Below, one piece after another: positions 61,915 to 64,000 of a stretch of DNA of 64,000 bases. The notes under the pieces are model-generated. The model was not told the origin of the DNA, ran no database searches, and saw nothing but the letters and a program-made list of their open reading frames with translations. Source of the DNA: Ridgeia piscesae (lineage: Eukaryota > Annelida > Polychaeta > Sabellida > Siboglinidae); the NCBI GenBank assembly GCA_025642075.2, contig JAODUO010001361.1, positions 1-64,000 on the forward strand. The letters run 5' to 3'. A program made the translations under genes and the position numbers. Within the stretch, counting starts at the first letter, position 1. Each line of letters opens with the position of its first letter.

Positions 61915-63575
61915 TCATTTCTCAGACGCTGGTGCAGTGGATGTGTTGTCTGATGTGTGTGACGGTGCTGGCAGACCAATGGCTTCATTGATCCTCTTCT
62001 GGAGCAACTGCACTCGCTTCACCACCTTGCTGTTCTCATTGAACTCAGGTGTGTGTTATCTGGAAGCAAGGAACACACCCATCCATACACAATGTAATTA
62101 TTATTGTTGTGATGTAGATGAGATTGAGCAGTTTGCCGGTCAAATGTGGGCAGTCGATCAGTGTGTCTGTTGGGAAGTGCATATATATTTTTTTATTGTA
62201 ATTATATATTTATCTGTCGGCCTAATATATTTATATTAAAAAAAAAGTACGAAGCAGTGTCACACTCAATGGTTGTTAACAACTAAAATGATAAATTGCT
62301 TAATTCACTGTCCTTTAAACATAGGACGAACACCTAATATGTATTTTACTTATTACATTTAAAAAAATATATATAATGTAATTTTTATAAAATATTTTAC
62401 AGTAATTTATTTATTCTATTTTTGTTACTAATTTCTTATATTTATTTATTATGTTATTAGTATTGTTGTGAACTATAATTTTGTTTCTAAGGCTTCACCG
62501 TGGGCACGTAAGAGTGTGTGGGTGATGCTACCTGCACAACTTTGAAGCCCGTGCTCTGAAGGTGTCTGATGGCCATGGCATTGAGTCCAGTTGGTCGGGT
62601 CGTACACAGCGTCATGTCAGGGAAGTCCAATAACTTGAGCACCACCCTGAAACATGGTCACATGACACAGCTAGAACTGTGTGGGTGGAGAACTGAGAAT
62701 CATGACCCACTGTGACATGAACATTGATGTACTGTGTATATTGAAGTTGTACACAATTTTGTCACCATTTAGCTTTCTAGATGCGTAGTGAAGTACTAAT
62801 TTCAGAATAAAAAAAATTGTAGTAGAAACTAGATCTACACAGCACAACAAGATACTTTACATAGAATGATTATTGTATATCATGCTGTAATTTTTTTAAC
62901 TTAAGTGATAATGCAAAGTTGACAACAACAGCAAACTGATAATTAATAAAGTATACCTTTTAACACAACGTCTATTTGCTATATTTATAAACGCATCTGC
63001 TCAGAATCAAACATGTTAATCATCAACATCATATCCAGTTTTGTAGACAGTAATGCTTTGTGGAAAAATGTATTACAAATCATTCTATATATGTACATGG
63101 TAAAAACAAAATGTAGATATAATAAATAAATAAACGTTTCTAACAATCATAACTTAAAAGCTTCTAAAAATTATAATGTACAGCTGTATAACCTAAACTC
63201 TGCAATAAATTAATAGATAAAACTAATTAAAACACTTTATTAATTAACAATAAAGTAAGATACAATTTTTTTGAAACTAATTATCGTTAAGATAAAATCA
63301 TTCTACAACGTCTACAAATGCAGATTTAAAAAGATGCGTTTTTAAATGCATTTTTCAGCACCAGAGATGAACAGATTATGTCACTAAGATAGGCAAGGCC
63401 ACGTTTTACTGATCCACGAACAACTACAACAGCTGAAACTGATTAAAATTTAATTTTCGAAGGTAAATGGTTCACCTGTGAAAGTTTGGTGGGACTGCTG
63501 TGGTGCCCTCATTGCCATTCTGGTAATCCACAATTGGCTGAAGCTCCCCCTTCCCGTTCACAAGCATTTCCACAT
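61915..63575 (-). CDS. C-terminal exons of a FASTK/RAP-like gene (partial)
   Basis: Three terminal exons of a minus-strand gene running past the window end: 63575-63476 (VEMLVNGKGELQPIVDYQNG), 62646-62532 (VVLKLLDFPDMTLCTTRPTG, LNAMAIRHLQSTGFKVVQ) and 62043-61915 (FNENSKVVKRVQLLQKRINE, stop TGA at 61915-61917). Phases join (AG|G completes an Arg codon; then phase zero). The pattern LDF...L.G..AM..RHL...G..VVQ...FE resembles the C-terminal FAST_2/RAP region of FASTK-family mitochondrial RNA-binding proteins. I could not assign a member. The acceptor of the last exon (CACCTGAG) is weak. Confidence 0.55.
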
Positions 63576-64000
63576 CTGCAAACATTACAAATAAAATTCA
63601 CTGAAATACTCTGCACACATATATTACACACAAAACGCTTATAACTGAATAAAATGTTACAAAAACTGATTAGAGGTTCATGTTGAATTTTGTCGATGTG
63701 TCTGGCTGACACTAGTTCAGACTGACACTGGATGACATATGATCAAAATTATCCTTCACCTATGTGTGTTATTAGTTGTATTAATGAAAGGCATTTCATG
63801 TTTTACAATATAGTTTAACAAAAGAAAAAACATAAAAAAATTATTACCACACAAAAGGAAACAAATGATCAGAAAATAGATTTCTTGTAATTATATTGTG
63901 ATTAGCTCTTCACTCTAGAAAATAATAATAATAATAAAGCAACACAATAATAATCAGTATTGAAATTTATTCTGGTCTGCTTGATTAGTAATAATTAGAA
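63576..64000. other. intron of the FASTK/RAP-like gene (presumed)
   Basis: AT-rich with an AATAAT triplet run near 63920-63937; no exon recognised up to the window edge. Confidence 0.4.

Overview
This is a eukaryotic (animal) nuclear window: spliced genes with GT-AG introns, several retrotransposon and DNA-transposon families, and many microsatellites. The proteins are animal-type. The repeat content (CR1-like and PHD-bearing LINEs, a Ty3 relative, hAT elements, a tRNA-derived SINE) suggests a marine invertebrate, perhaps a mollusc or another lophotrochozoan. That placement is inference; nothing in the window fixes the species.

Layout. 1-18.6 kb is repeat-rich. It holds two copies of one dispersed repeat (about 270-1030 and 16890-18560), a nearly full-length decayed CR1-like LINE on the minus strand (3083-7050), a truncated Ty3-type fragment ending in a 17-bp fold-back (8670-9752), the 5' part of a second LINE with a PHD finger (9753-10799), a 3.4-kb TG-rich minisatellite (10800-14205), CTG/CG and ACT repeats, a lone cysteine-rich exon (16286-16567) and an RTE-like fragment. 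19.3-32.2 kb is a complete minus-strand USP1 deubiquitinase gene that I rebuilt as 11 coding exons with matching phases (1189 residues). 32.2-37.2 kb is intergenic and includes two copies of an AACGTT-rich inverted-repeat element. 37.3-57.9 kb is a cluster of two plus-strand hnRNP A/B genes with a minus-strand HP1 (CBX) gene between them. HP1 and the second hnRNP gene are head-to-head across a short promoter. A possible small spliced gene, a tRNA-derived SINE and a 330-bp tandem array lie between the first hnRNP gene and HP1. 57.9-64 kb holds a 1.5-kb non-autonomous hAT element with a perfect 8-bp target duplication and a second hAT-like element nested inside it, then the last three exons of a minus-strand gene resembling the FASTK/RAP family.

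How the genes relate. USP1 trims ubiquitin from FANCD2 and PCNA in DNA repair; HP1 reads H3K9 methylation; the hnRNPs bind and splice RNA. The point of most interest is the head-to-head HP1 - hnRNP A/B arrangement. It matches the vertebrate CBX3-HNRNPA2B1 and CBX5-HNRNPA1 pairs, the first of which is the prototype ubiquitous chromatin opening element. Finding it here suggests the pairing predates vertebrates.

Limits. Exons were placed by eye from splice signals, reading phase and family resemblance. Untranslated ends, some LINE boundaries and the HP1 exon-2 donor are approximate.
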